A DNA stretch of 64,000 bases from Lithodes maja. Its lineage: Eukaryota > Arthropoda > Malacostraca > Decapoda > Lithodidae. The notes under the pieces were generated by a model that saw only the letters and a list, made by a program, of their open reading frames with translations, was not told where the DNA came from and did no database searches. Each line of letters opens with the position of its first letter. The first letter of the stretch is position 1. The stretch covers positions 31,263-95,262 of the forward strand of contig JBAKBP010007951.1 in assembly GCA_037953745.1 (NCBI GenBank), given 5' to 3'. Below, piece after piece: positions 10,411 to 21,280 of the stretch. Both the position numbers and the translations under genes were made by a program.

Positions 10411-11511
10411 CTATCTATCTATTGCCTGACGCCGTGATCCCCGAAGGGGTGGCCACGAACGAACCGCCCCCATGCACCTCTGTCCCCAGTCAGTCGACGC
10501 CCCTCCCCCCAACCAGCACCGCCTTCATTCATGTAGTTCCTCACTCCATCCTTCCACCTCATATTCGGTCTACCTCTCCCCCTCTGTCCCTCCACCTCGC
10601 TCTCGTACACCCTCTTAGTCATTCTCTCGCTTTCCATACGTTCCATATGGCCGAACCATCTCAAGTTGTTCCTTTTCACACTTTCCAGCACATCTACCTC
10701 CACACCACACCTCCTTCTTACTTCCTCATTAGTCTGTCTATCCCTCCATGTAATTCCGCACGCACTCCTTAAGTAATTCATTTCCACTGCTCTCACTCTT
10801 GGTCTGAGTCTCTCAACCAACGTCCATGCTTCGCTTCCGTAAGTCAGTGTCGGGATTACCACACTGTCATGCAAGGACTTCTTCACTTCCATACTGACCA
10901 CCCTATTTCTTGTTACTGCTTTTAGCGTTGCTACAACCCTCTTCCCCTGTTGTACCCTCTCCCGCACCTCTTCATCCATAGTCCCATCTTTACTCAACAC
11001 ACTGCCCAGATACTTAAAAGAGTTGACGATCTCCATAGCCTGACCGTTCAGCTTCACCTCACACTCTGTGACTTCACCCCTTTCGAAGACCATAACCTTG
11101 CTCTTCCCCGTATTTACCTTCAAATTCCGTTTTTCGCACACTGTTCCAAACGCATTTACCAGACCCTGCAACTCCCATTCATTATCACTCATCAGAACTG
11201 TATCATCCGCAAACAGCAGTATTGGTAGCTTCCACTCAATTCCCTCCCTTTTCAGCGATACACCAACATCCACTGCTCTTGATAGTATTTCTTTCATAAC
11301 TCCATCCATATATACAGTAAACAACCACGGGGACATCACACACCCCTGTTTCAAACCAACATTCAGGTCAAAGAACTCGCTCTGCTCACTCTCCACACGT
11401 ACTGCCGCCTTTGCACCCTCATACATGCTCTTCACTGCTTTCAGCAACTTGCCCTCTACTCCGTATATTCTAAGTACTTTCCACAAACCTTCTCTATCCA
11501 CTCTGTCATCC
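10411..11511 (-). pseudogene. RTE-like LINE family B: 5'-truncated reverse transcriptase ORF, 9-bp target duplication
   Basis: A single unbroken minus-strand frame of 364 codons. It holds RT motifs GLKQGCVMSPWLF (about residues 53-65), LLFADDTVL (about 98-106, the catalytic Asp pair) and the RTE-like closing block WFGHMERMESERM...GRGRPNMRWKDGV (about 285-325). The target duplication ATTTGTCAT flanks it at 10402-10410 and 11512-11520, and the 3' end carries a TAGA tail (minus strand, 10411-10424). The insert therefore ends at 11511, and the apparent start codon is completed by target DNA. It is an accident of truncation: the endonuclease and the first RT motifs were never inserted. A full-length relative would be a poly-domain LINE protein that nicks DNA and reverse transcribes its own RNA. 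Confidence 0.85.
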
Positions 11512-11524
11512 ATTTGTCATATAT

Positions 11525-11950
11525 CCACTCATTAACTCTCTGCAAAATCTCTCCTTTCGCCGCAATGTTGCATCTCTCTTGATTTGTTATCGCTACTACA
11601 ATAATCAATGTTCCGCAGAGCTTTCCCAGTGTATACCACCTCCTCTACGTAGGGTACGTAGTACCCGACTTGCAACACAATCTCATCCCTACGCTGTGCA
11701 ACTCTCCAACCCAAGAGTGAAATGTTATTCATAGTCTTTCTTCTATTCAACTGCTGAACTCTGGAACTCTCTCCCAGAATCAGTCTTTCCCTCTTGCTAT
11801 GACTTAAATTGCTTCAAACTCCGTGTCCAGGCATATTGGCTCGAACATCCCTTGATTTTTACCCTGTCACTCTTTCAACTCTGGAGGAGGTACTCGATAC
11901 AGGCAGATCTGCCTTTTGTCTCCCTCACTTACATAGAAAAAACATGTATA
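11525..11950 (+). pseudogene. Jockey/I-group LINE: C-terminal end of RT protein and 3' end
   Basis: Plus-strand translation gives the C-terminal block of the LINE seen complete at 59506-62600 (RRNVASL, then PRVK, LWNSLPESVFP, and ending with VSLT before a stop near 11930). One in-frame stop lies near 11725. The 3' end is followed by TATG/TGTA tetranucleotides shared with the neighbouring LINE A tail. The copy is 5'-truncated; the RTE-B insert lies immediately to its left. Confidence 0.75.
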
Positions 11951-11959
11951 TACTGTATG

Positions 11960-12660
11960 TATGTATGTACAGTATGTATGTATATACACTGGCATTTACC
12001 CCAGATTCCTTTTTATTTATGGGGGTGGCCGACTCGAGACAGAGCTCGAACATGGACATCACACACATCAGAAAGACAAAAGAAAACCCAAAATCACACA
12101 CATCCAGGTCGTCCAGGAGAAACACACGGAGACCCAGGCCAATTTGGGGTCCCCAGCAAAAGATTTCCAGGTCCCAGATCCCCCGGAGAGGCTCCGATTT
12201 CCGCAGGCAGACCCACAGCATAGCTTTACCACCACAAGCCCACCCACCATGTTACCTTCATTACTACCAGCTCCCCGGGCCAAGTGCCTGATGAACTACT
12301 ATCTAGTCTAACTGGTGCATGACCCTCTCTCCCAAATGACCGCGTTTACACTCATCTATTCAATAGCAATCTCCATTCATTCCTATTTATTACCACTTTC
12401 CTTGCCTGATCTATAGTCATTCCTCTATCTTTTAACGCTTGTCCTACACAGTCTCTCCATCTCAATGGAGGTCTTCCTGCCCCTCTATCTCCCCTTGTAT
12501 CTGACTCACATATTCTCTTTGTAAGCCTTTCATCTTCCATTCGTTCAACATGACCATACCAGCTCAGCACACCCGTCTGACCACTCTGGCCGACAAATGT
12601 TCCTGCTGCCCCACTCTCCTATATATATTATCTCTTCATTCCTCAATCTGTCTCTAACAT
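11960..12660 (-). pseudogene. RTE-like LINE family A: RT end and 3' UTR, 5'-truncated
   Basis: Minus strand, from 12660: the RT closing block (WYGHVERMEDERLTKR at about 12565-12515, GAGRPPLRWRD, then EWRLLLNR and stop near 12352). The 3' UTR follows (GGCCCGGGGAGCTGG near 12275, GTCTCGAGTCGGCCACCCC near 12035). The end is a TACA tail at about 11990-11960. The closing block is open for 72 codons. The order RT then UTR matches 8762-9830 and defines the family. Confidence 0.75.
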
Positions 12661-12699
12661 TGTGAATATCGTGAAATTTTAATAAGTAGTTAAAGAGTA

Positions 12700-12875
12700 C
12701 AAATTTGACCTTTCATCATTGACCTTTATGATTGACCTTAACCTTTGAGACCAATTTCCTTCTTTGAGTGAGACCAACACGGGCTGTCTAAATCGTGTCT
12801 AACAATTTCGTAAGCATCAATAAATAAATGGGATTAGACATTGGACGGACAGACAGACAGACAGACTGAGTGACC
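12700..12875. repeat. TGACCTT-rich segment with short GACA run
   Basis: Four TGACCTT or TTGACCTTA motifs within 70 bases (12708-12765), followed by GACA repeats at 12844-12866 and a further TGACCTTGATCC at 12871. Related to 9935-10400. Confidence 0.5.
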
Positions 12876-12896
12876 TTGATCCGGCATGCGGGGGAT

Positions 12897-14201
12897 TGTT
12901 ACGGTTTTTTATTTTTTGTTCTATGTGAGTGAGGGAGACCAAAGGCAGAACTGCCTGTAGCGAGTGCTTCCCCCAGAGTTGAAAGAGTGACAGGGCCAAA
13001 ATCAAGGGACGTTCGAGCCAAAATGCCTGGACACACGGAGTTTGAAGCAATTTAAGTCATAGGAAGAGGGAAAGACTGATTCTGAGAGAGAGTTTCAGAG
13101 CTCAACAGTTGAATAGAAGAGAGTCTGAGAATAGCGTTTCACTCTTGGGTTGGAGAGTTGCACAGAGTAGGAGTGGGATTGTGTTGCAAGATGGGTACTA
13201 CATACCCTAAGTAGAGTAGGTGGTATACAATGGGAAAGCTCTGAGGAACACTGATTATTGTAGTAGCGATAGAATAGCGAGAGAGATGCAACATTGCGGC
13301 AAAGAGAGAGAGAGATTGCAGAGAGTTGGTGAGTGGAGAGGAGTTAATGATACGAAAGGCTTTCCTTTCTACTTTGTCTAGAAGTGTGGTGTGAGAGGAT
13401 CCTCCCCACACATATGAACATTACTCAATACAAGGACGCACTGTGCCCCTGTACAGAGCCAGAAGCTGCGCAGGGGTAATGAACCCCTTGAGGCGGTTGA
13501 GCACACCCAGCTTCTGAGAGGCTGCCTTAGCAAGACTGGTAATATGGTTCTTCCAAGTGAGAGCAGAAGGAAAGGTCGAAACACCGAGAATATTGAGAGA
13601 AGATGAAGGATTGATTTTTGTAGTGTTGAAGTGTAAGGGATAGTCCACTGGAAGTTCCGACCGGGTAGTAAGATGAAGAAATTGGGTTTTGGAAGCATTA
13701 AAGGTAAGAAGGTTTTCTCTGCCCCAATTGTAAATAGTAGTTAGATCAGAAGATAAGTGTTGTATGGCTTCATTAAGTTTGAATTTGAGGGACTGCTGGC
13801 TCGGGCGTTCAGGAAAACTAATTGAGTAGTGTAAGGGTAGAGTCGTCTGCGTATGAATGGATGGGACTGGAGGTACAGTTGAGAAGATCATTTATGAAAA
13901 TTAGAAAGAGAATGGGAGATAGGAAAGAACCCTGAAGAACATCGGAGTTGATAGAATGAGGAAGTGAGCGATGGCCGTCTACAACCGCAGCTATGGAACG
14001 GCCGGAAAGAAAATTAGAGACAAAGGCACAGATGGAGGATAGAAACCGAAGGAGGGTAGTTTAGAAATTAAAGATTTGTGCCAGACTCTATTGAAGGCCT
14101 TCGATATGTCTAGTGCAATAGAAAAGGTCTCACCGAAGTTCCGAAAGGAGGATGACAAAGAGTTAGTTGGATATGAAAGAAGATCACCAGTAGAGCTACC
14201 C
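12897..14201 (-). pseudogene. Jockey/I-group LINE, 3' half (RT end), split from 23327-23985
   Basis: The minus strand encodes the second half of the LINE RT protein. A frame from 13891 to 13421 covers the post-catalytic region (LHYSISFPERPSQQSL, then NWGRENLLTFNASKTQF, LNILGVSTF, RLKGFITPAQLLALY). A further frame from 13411 to 13139 covers the end (LLDKVERKAFRIINSSPLTNSLQSLSLFAA). The 3' UTR runs to about 12897. Comparison with 59506-62600 shows several frame breaks. The coding sequence stops at TTAA 14202-14205 and resumes at 23327, where a piggyBac-like element has been inserted. Dead copy. Confidence 0.85.
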
Positions 14202-14746
14202 TTAACTCACTGAACCCCAGCTAATTTAGAATATATGTAAATCGAGAGACCAGCGTTTTTTTTTTTTTAAATAGCTTAAATAGGTGATAAATGAAGAATA
14301 ACTCACAAAAAAACACTCACCTCGGTAATTTGGGGGTCCTAGGGTGGGGGGGGGGGGGGACCCTCAGCAATCAGCTGATGCCGGGCAGCCTTCAAGCTTC
14401 CCGCCCGGCTAGACACAGGATTGCTCGGCAGCATGGCAGATGTACGATGCGTCCAGTTTACGAGTGATGGTTATTTACGCCACCCGAGCATCATGTGTGC
14501 CTTCATAGTTCATATATTAGCAACATGTATTACATAATGTCATTGTAAGTGAAGTTACAGTGTGATAAGTGCATAGATATAAGTTATAATAAGTGCTCAC
14601 TAGTGGCAAGCCCCGCGTGCGTCCTAGTTGCCATGGCGACTGGCGGGCTGGCGGCCACCTTGTTCATGCACTCACGCACGTATACACTACCAGCTGAATG
14701 ACACCAGACTTCCCCTTCACTCACTCTCACTTTTATAATGCCTCTC

Positions 14747-15217
14747 TCACGTACTCTGTTTATTGATTTTATACTTTACCGTATATTTTATAGTTAGAAT
14801 ATGAGTGTTACACATTGTTTTAGGCGCATTTGACTTAGAAATATGGGTTTTTGACATATTCTTAGTGGGGAAACAGGGGAGATGGTGGTGAAGGCAGGGG
14901 GAGTGGGGGAGGACCAGTGTACACATAAACTTGCTGTGTACGTAGCAACATGACACACTAATTTTGAGGAATGCCGAGGGGTCTGGATCATCCTCATCCT
15001 CCTCTTCCCCACTTGGTGGGGAGTCAACTATGTTATGGGAAGCGTTAGGGGAGCGATAAACATAGCGAGGCGTTGAGGTAAACAAAGTAACTGGGCCGGG
15101 AGGGAGGTGGGAGGCTGGCCAGTCCTTCCACTCCCGCACTCTCTCTCCACACTCCCCACCGTGGCGGGACTTGGGTATTGCCAATTGATAAGTATTGCCA
15201 CTGTTGGGCAACATCAT
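14747..15217 (-). CDS. Hypothetical ORF inside the piggyBac-like element
   Basis: A minus-strand frame of 156 codons lies between the left end of the piggyBac-like element and the nested LTR. I do not recognise it. It contains an acidic stretch (GEEEDEDDPDPS, about residues 70-81) and a basic, Lys-rich C-terminus. An acidic N-terminal region would suit a transposase remnant, but no catalytic DDD region follows. The frame may be chance. The start codon is unproven. Confidence 0.25.
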   Translation of the reverse strand: MMLPNSGNTYQLAIPKSRHGGECGERVREWKDWPASHLPPGPVTLFTSTPRYVYRSPNASHNIVDSPPSGEEEDEDDPDPSAFLKISVSCCYVHSKFMCTLVLPHSPCLHHHLPCFPTKNMSKTHISKSNAPKTMCNTHILTIKYTVKYKINKQST

Positions 15218-15237
15218 AAAGTATATCCCATATGAAT

Positions 15238-16973
15238 TGTGACGTCTACCAGCGTTGGCAGAATCGCCTCTCGTTAGCCACTAGCACTCGCCAGGGACAT
15301 CGAAATGGGCTACAGTTATCAGAGAATGTTGTTCTTTCTTTCCTAGTAATCGCATTGTCACAGACAGTCCAGTGGTGGTCTTTGTTTTCGTCTGTGACAA
15401 CGGGTTATATTTTATATCAACAGTAGTGATAATAGTACCAGCGTGGGAATGAGAAAGACTTTCAGAGCGAGAAGGGAGTGTCTGGCTTGTGTCCTATGGC
15501 GCCTGCTGTCTTGTGATGCCTCGGCCCGTGATTGGCCGACCATCGCGCCTTTGCGGGCTCCTGTGTAACTAACCTCCTCCATGAGGGTCCCCAGGAGCTG
15601 TCCTCGTCAGGACAGGCTTGGCGCGTGTGCTTCTAACATCCCCTTGCATGCTCTTCCCTGATCACCACCTTTACCACTGTTTCTCTCACTCGATTCTCTC
15701 TTTCCATACTCTAATCTTTATTAAATGCACAACACTCCCCTTGGGTTCTGCATACGGTTTCCATAGCCGGCCCATTGTATTGCATGCGCCGTCCTCAGAG
15801 ATATTTACATGTACTTAGAATAGGTTTGAGGGTTCTTAGTTAGTATAGGTTGAGAACTTTGTGTGTCTCCATTATTGATTTAGTGTTTCTGCTCCTATAT
15901 TTAATGCTAGACTGGGATAAGGTAACTGTAGTCGTTGTCTCCGATGTGTGTACGGTTTGCTTATACCTACACGACTTAGACCGGTCCTGTGGTAGCCTGG
16001 GTTGTCTTTTCGGTTGCGTCCTTTGTGAGTGCAGCATTGTGTTGACTGAGGGTTTTGGCCTGTACCAGTTCCACACTTTGCTGCCTCTTTGCTTGTCTTT
16101 AGAGGGTCGCCAGGATAGAACCAGATACTTGTGATCTGGATCTATCAAGAGAGCACCCTAGTCAATTAACGTAACTTAAAGGATGCAGTCTTAAGGACAT
16201 CGCTAGGCTGCGAGCCTGTCTTTGTCAACCCCAGTTCCTTACCTAGAGTATCCCAGCTAGACATTATTAATTGAGTAGACACTTGTTAGTATTTAATATA
16301 AGCTCTTTGATATGTGCGCATTATTATTCACAGCATTTATTAGTCTAGGTTGTTGTTGAGCCGCACAACCATAGCAGACTGTTTCGTTGATGAGGAAGTA
16401 CTTCTTTTAGTGTCGAGCATTGCTACCGTTGCGCATTTATAGTATTCTCGTGTCAGTTAACATTATATGTCCTATCTTTTAGTGTATTCGATTTACACAT
16501 GTGGTGTCCTGCCTCCTGCCTTTATATAGTTTAAGATACGAGCATCTTATGAGCATCAGACTTTCTTCAGAAGTTTCCAGGTCTATGCTGTAGGACTATA
16601 CTTAACTTTCTTTCAGATAGGAGTGAAGAGTTTATTGTTGTTTAGAGTAACTGTATTGAAGCATCTTTTTATTGTATTAAATCTTGCAGTGATTTAATTG
16701 ATCTTTCCATAGATTCCTTTTTATGCATTTTAACGTAACTTGCATCTTGTTTGTCATCAGGCTATACCAGTACAGGTTAGCCTGAAGCAGAGTAAATTTA
16801 TGCCCAGTTAAGGATACCCCGCTATCGCAGATTAACCCTGGAAGGTATAGGTGTTTTTGTTCGCTGGCATATAAGTTCGAGGGTTTGGATCTAGCGTACC
16901 GTTGTTGCATAGTGCCTTATTACTAGTCCAATCATTAAGTGCCCTTGTTTTATTCGTAGTCCCGGTCGTAACA
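15238..16973 (+). repeat. 5' LTR of LTR retrotransposon 1 (Gmr1-type Ty3/gypsy)
   Basis: 1736 bases, beginning TGTGACG and ending CGTAACA. It matches the 3' LTR at 21281-23019 with roughly 40 differences by eye (2-3%). The 4-base duplication GAAT lies at 15234-15237 and 23020-23023. The LTR supplies promoter and polyadenylation signals; I cannot place them exactly. Confidence 0.95.
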
Positions 16974-16975
16974 AA

Positions 16976-16993
16976 TGGCGACCTAGCCTAGTA
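16976..16993 (+). other. Candidate primer binding site, LTR element 1
   Basis: TGGCGACCTAGCC lies two bases after the 5' LTR. Element 2 has TGGCGACCTTGCC at 29645, seven bases after its LTR. Starting with TGG (complement of a tRNA CCA end) and shared by both elements, it fits a minus-strand primer site. I cannot assign the tRNA. Confidence 0.6.
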
Positions 16994-17221
16994 TCTTATC
17001 TTAGTCATCATAACAAATGGCGGCCTTAGTCTAGGATTTAGTGAACTAAGAAATAATTGCAGGATTTTTGGACATTTGTTTTTGAGGAATATTTTGGAGA
17101 CGTTGGAATTTTTTTGGCAACGTAGTATAGCACTTGAGTTGTCTTCAAGCATTTTTTGAGTGAATAGTGCTACATGAGAGTTTAGGTACTTCTTTTTTTT
17201 TATAAACGTTGAGGATTTCCG

Positions 17222-18673
17222 GTGGACACTACGTCGAACGACGGATCAGTGCACAGTGAGGACACAGTACGGGAAGCAGGCTCTGAGGTGCAGAAGCTGG
17301 GTTTGTTAGAAGGCATTAGAGTAGTAACTAGTGAGGAGGATGCAAGGAAGTTTCTGGAGATGCCTATTACTGTTGACCGGGTGTCGGGGATTGATCGGTA
17401 TGGTCTCCAGTGTTTGGCCACGGTCATGGGGCATGTTGGCACTAGCAGCATGACGAGAAGTGACCTGGTGGCATGTGTGCTGGGCGGGGTGCGTGGTGCA
17501 CAGGGTGGAGCGGGTGCTTTGGCACCTTCGGCCAAGCCCCCCCTCCACTCTACTCCCATCATGCCCTCTAGCACACCGTATCCGAGAACGTTCCCGTAGG
17601 CCGATAGTCACTGGCAGCGTGGTTTGCCCCTGGGTGGATCACTGGGTGGGTCTCCAATTGTTGCATCTCCTCCTCCTCAAGGTTTAACTCCAGATATGCT
17701 CTTCTAGCTTGAGATGGTTAGGATTCAGGCTGAGGAGAGAAAGGCCATACGTGAGGCTGAGCTCAGGCAGCAGCAGCAGCAGCGTTAGGCTGAGCTTCAG
17801 GTTGAGGCTACGAAGTACTGTGCAGACATAGAGCTTGAGAAGTCACGGGTGGAGTCGACAGGGCAGCGTCTCGGTTCTGGGAATCGAGGTCTTGATCAGT
17901 CTTTATCGCACCTTCTTAAGTTAGTCCCTGCATTTCACGAGTCGGGTGTCCCCGAGTTTTTCCTGCGTTTTGAGAAGAAGTGCCGGGAGCACCAATGGCC
18001 CGAGGTTAAGTGGGCAGCCCTTGTTTCCTCTAGGTTGGTTGGCAAAGGACTCAAGGCATATGATGCGTTGCCCTTGGAGTCTTGCATCGATTATGAGGTA
18101 TTGAAGGAAGCTGTTCTGCAGGCGTACGAGTTATAACCAGAGACATATAGGTTGAAGTTTCGGGGTGTTACGAAGGGTCGTGAGTGCACTTTTCTAGAAC
18201 ATGCCTGGGAACTGTCTGATGCTTTGAGAAATTGGCTGAGGTCAGAGAAAGTGACGACGTTCGAAGAGCTTGAGCAGTTATTCCTTCTAGAGCAATTTTT
18301 TAAATGCACAGGCGGCAACCTGACTTTGAACCTCAAAGAGAAACAACCTAAAACTCTACAACAGGCAGCTGAGATGGCTGACCTGAGGATATCGCTGATT
18401 CGTGGGTGCGGGTCTGCACAACGGACCGATGCACTTAACAAGGGGCGCAACACTCCACCCCCCCGAGTCAGTGATGCAACATTTAATAACGAAAGTAAGA
18501 GCAATGATACTAATTTTCATCACAAACCAAAAACTGTCCCGTTTAAGAAAGGTCAGGGCCCTTCCCCACCTCAGGGGAAGTCCAAGGGTGAAGTAGAGTG
18601 TTTTAAGTGTCATAAAAAGGGGCATTTTGCACGTTCCTGCCCTAGTATCCAATCTAGTCGTGTCTTTGGCTAA
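17222..18673 (+). pseudogene. gag of LTR element 1, one frame interrupted only by stop codons
   Basis: A single reading frame runs from at least 17222 to the stop at 18671-18673. It is interrupted by TAG at 17597, about 17705 and about 17786, and TAA at 18134. Domains in order: an N-terminal region; a Gln-rich coiled-coil-like stretch (about 17765-17850); a SCAN-like Gag region (about 17940-18300, including PETYRLKF and LEELEQLF-like helices); and a CCHC zinc knuckle (CFKCHKKGHFARSC, 18599-18640). Gag forms the particle that packages element RNA. Nothing in the reading suggests frameshifts, only nonsense changes, mostly explicable as C to T at Gln codons. The SCAN resemblance supports the Gmr1 assignment of the pol region. 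Confidence 0.8.
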
Positions 18674-20959
18674 CAACATTGGGGTGTCTCTGAGGTCTTC
18701 TGCATTTACCCGGGGTGATATGTCAGATGCGGGGGCACAGCCAGTGAAGGAGTGTCCGGAAGGCTCGAAACCTGTCCGCGATGTTTTTTGCGACCATAGA
18801 GGGCGTGGCTGCGTGAGTTGGGCTGGTTGCAAGCATGGGTTGGAGTTGTTGCATGATACAGGTGCTTCCCAGACTCTGATGAAAAACTTTACAAGCCAAC
18901 CTATAAACGCGGCACGGGTAGTTGTGGTGCAGGGTATTAATGCTACACGGTCATACCCGTTGGTTCGAGTGGAGCTGGAGGTTGATGGTGTGACACGAGA
19001 GATAGATGTTGGAATCGTAGTGAAACTGCCAGTAGAGGGCGTCGACCTTCTTCTCGGCAACGACTTTGCGGTGCCTACTTCTGAGATTCCACCCTTAGTC
19101 GTTGCCGAGAGGGCGGCCGACGTGAGTAGGGAGGGGCAGGAGTTGGTCGAGAGGTGTCAATTACAGCAGATGGCGTATGTTGTCACCCGATCTCGTGCAT
19201 CTAAGGTGTCACAGCCTATTCCTCAGTCTCTAGACCAGCGGAGGAACGGTCGGAAGGAGAAAGCTAAAGTTGGGAGAAGTTTTGTGAGTTTTGATACAGC
19301 GGCTCTTCTTGGCGACTCGGTACTTGACCCAGAGGTGAGCTCCAGAGTGGCCCCAGAACCTGTCCCCCCTAGTGACATGGTTGGGCGTGATGGCACTCCG
19401 TGACAGAGTAGTTCCCAGGTGGAGGAGAGTTGTGGGAACAGGGCTATTGAACACGAGGACGGGGAAACATGTCATGTGAACCTGTTAAAGGAGTTTGTGA
19501 GGCAACCACCTGAGCAGCCTACTGTCCCTGTATTGGTCTGCAGTGGCCAAGGTGGAGAAGGAGAGGGGGGCAGTGGGGCACAAGTGGAGGAGAGTTGGGA
19601 TTGTCATGTCTCGGCGGAGGCGGGGGACAAGAGTCTGGTGGCTGTGGAAACGCTAGAGCACCTGCCTGAGCAGCAGTGTGCAGCGCTCCAGCACCGACTC
19701 GGTTCATACCCCACTGGTCGTGCCGAGCACCCAGGCCTCACAACTCATGCGGTGCACGATGTTCCGCTGGCAGGTCACTTGAGTGTTAGTAGACCGTTAG
19801 CCTCGTTGTTTCGGTGGTTCAAGGTGGGCGACAAGGCTTGGGCATGTTTGTCAGGTCAGGATCGACCCATGGCTGCCAAGAGTGGTGGTCAGAATGAGGA
19901 CATTGAGCAGATTGGTGAGGTGGGCTGTGGAGTGGATGTGCCCGGTCGTCGCATAGCCTCCCAATGCTGCTCTAGTCGAATGCAACAGTCCTACCATAGA
20001 CCGACTGTATCTGGCCATGTCGCTGAAGGCGGTGATGCTGCGCAGGCAGATATAGTCGCAAGGAATGCGGGGGTGCGCATGTACGGTATCGGCAGGGAAG
20101 CCTTAGCAATTATGAACTATGGGAGTGACTGCACAGGTGGTACTGATTGTCCCTCTTATGACCTGGCTGTTCTAGGGACGAAGGTGGAGAAGGAGGGAGA
20201 CTATAGTTTAGAAGCTGCGGTCTCGGCTCGGTTGTGGGAGGGCACTAGGCATGTTGTTCTTTGAGATAAGTTGCAACCTCTTGTTCCTGAGCACCAAGAG
20301 ATGTTGTTTACTAGGCTGTGGCAGTACATCCGCATGTTTGTTGCTTCTCCAGGCCTGATGTACGGGGTAGAATCCGACATGGAGGCTGGAGACAGTGCAA
20401 GGCTCAAGTTAGTTCCCTACCGTATAAATCCTGCTCAACAGTCTGTCGGGAAAGCAGAGCTAGACTACATGTGGAAAAAGGGTTTGAGGGATAAGGGATA
20501 TCATGAGTGGCCGTTGCCAGTGAGTTTGCAACCTGAGTTGAGTGGCAAGATCCGTGGGTATGTTGATTGCAAGAGTGTGGAAGCATTATCCCTGACAGAC
20601 ACCTATCCATTACCTAGAGTTGACGACACCATAGACCGCATCGGGGCTGCCTCGCTCATCACAAAGGTAGAACTAGTGAAAGGTTATTGGCAGGCCCCAT
20701 TGCCGGAGAGAACGAAGAGAAGTGCCAGTCTTGTGATGAACTGGGCACTTTATCAGTGTCAGGTGTTGTTTTGCTGCCTGAACACAAGTTGGATGTGTGG
20801 CATGTTAAGGGCACTGATAACGTGTTGGCTGATTGTTTGTCACGGGAGGGTATGTTTGCAGGAGAACCCTCGCCGTTCAGTCAGTGTGTGTTGAGAGTGG
20901 AGAAAAACCAGTCTTGCCCCTGTAGAGCAGCCGTCAAAAACAACATTAACATTAAATAA
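18627..20959 (+). pseudogene. pro-pol of LTR element 1, rearranged and internally deleted
   Basis: Overlaps the end of gag in another frame. In order: aspartic protease (LLHDTGASQTLM, about 18846-18880, and LLLGNDF, about 19047); an integrase C-terminal phrase (CHVNLLKEFV, about 19473); an RT N-terminal phrase (about 19660-19760); an integrase zinc-binding phrase (PLAGHLSVSRPL, about 19768); and RT again (PYRINPAQQS at about 20418, TYPLPRVDDTIDRIGAASLITKVELVKGYWQAPL to about 20702). It then jumps to the RNase H end (VKGTDNVLADCLS, about 20805). The integrase core, the RT catalytic box and most of RNase H are missing. One frame stays open from 18627 to about 20745 except for TGA at 19401 and 20262. 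Not functional; any mobility would need proteins in trans. Confidence 0.75.
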
Positions 20960-21280
20960 AAAATCACATAAAAACTCTTTCTTTTTTATAGTTAATTGTA
21001 AGTTGCCAATGTTATAGTTAAAGTCCTAAGTTGAACCTGTCTTTCACTTAGTAGGCTGGGCTCTGTGAAGCTCGCTCAGGGAGCATAGCAGGCTAAAATT
21101 ATACTATTGTGTTTGGGAGGGGTTATAAGATTTTGTTTATGCTAATATGTTGTTTTATTTAAGATTGAGCTTTGCATTTCATTTCTGGTGGAGTGGCTAG
21201 GTGTGGCGGGTCTTGTCGGCATTCTGCCTTGTCAGATATGGTGCTCGCCTAATGTTGAGCGTCCCATATCTTGGGCGGGG
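20960..21280 (+). other. 3' untranslated stretch and polypurine tract of LTR element 1
   Basis: No coding sequence is visible. The last bases before the 3' LTR (GGGCGGGG, 21273-21280) are the likely polypurine tract that primes plus-strand synthesis. Confidence 0.6.

Noticed and set aside
10404..11535. Long plus-strand ORFs opposite the RTE-like RT
   Set aside because: Antisense shadows of a clear RT frame; no motif of their own.
19419..20264. Envelope-like third ORF in LTR element 1
   Set aside because: The frame consists of integrase and RT phrases; I see no signal peptide, membrane segment or envelope motif.
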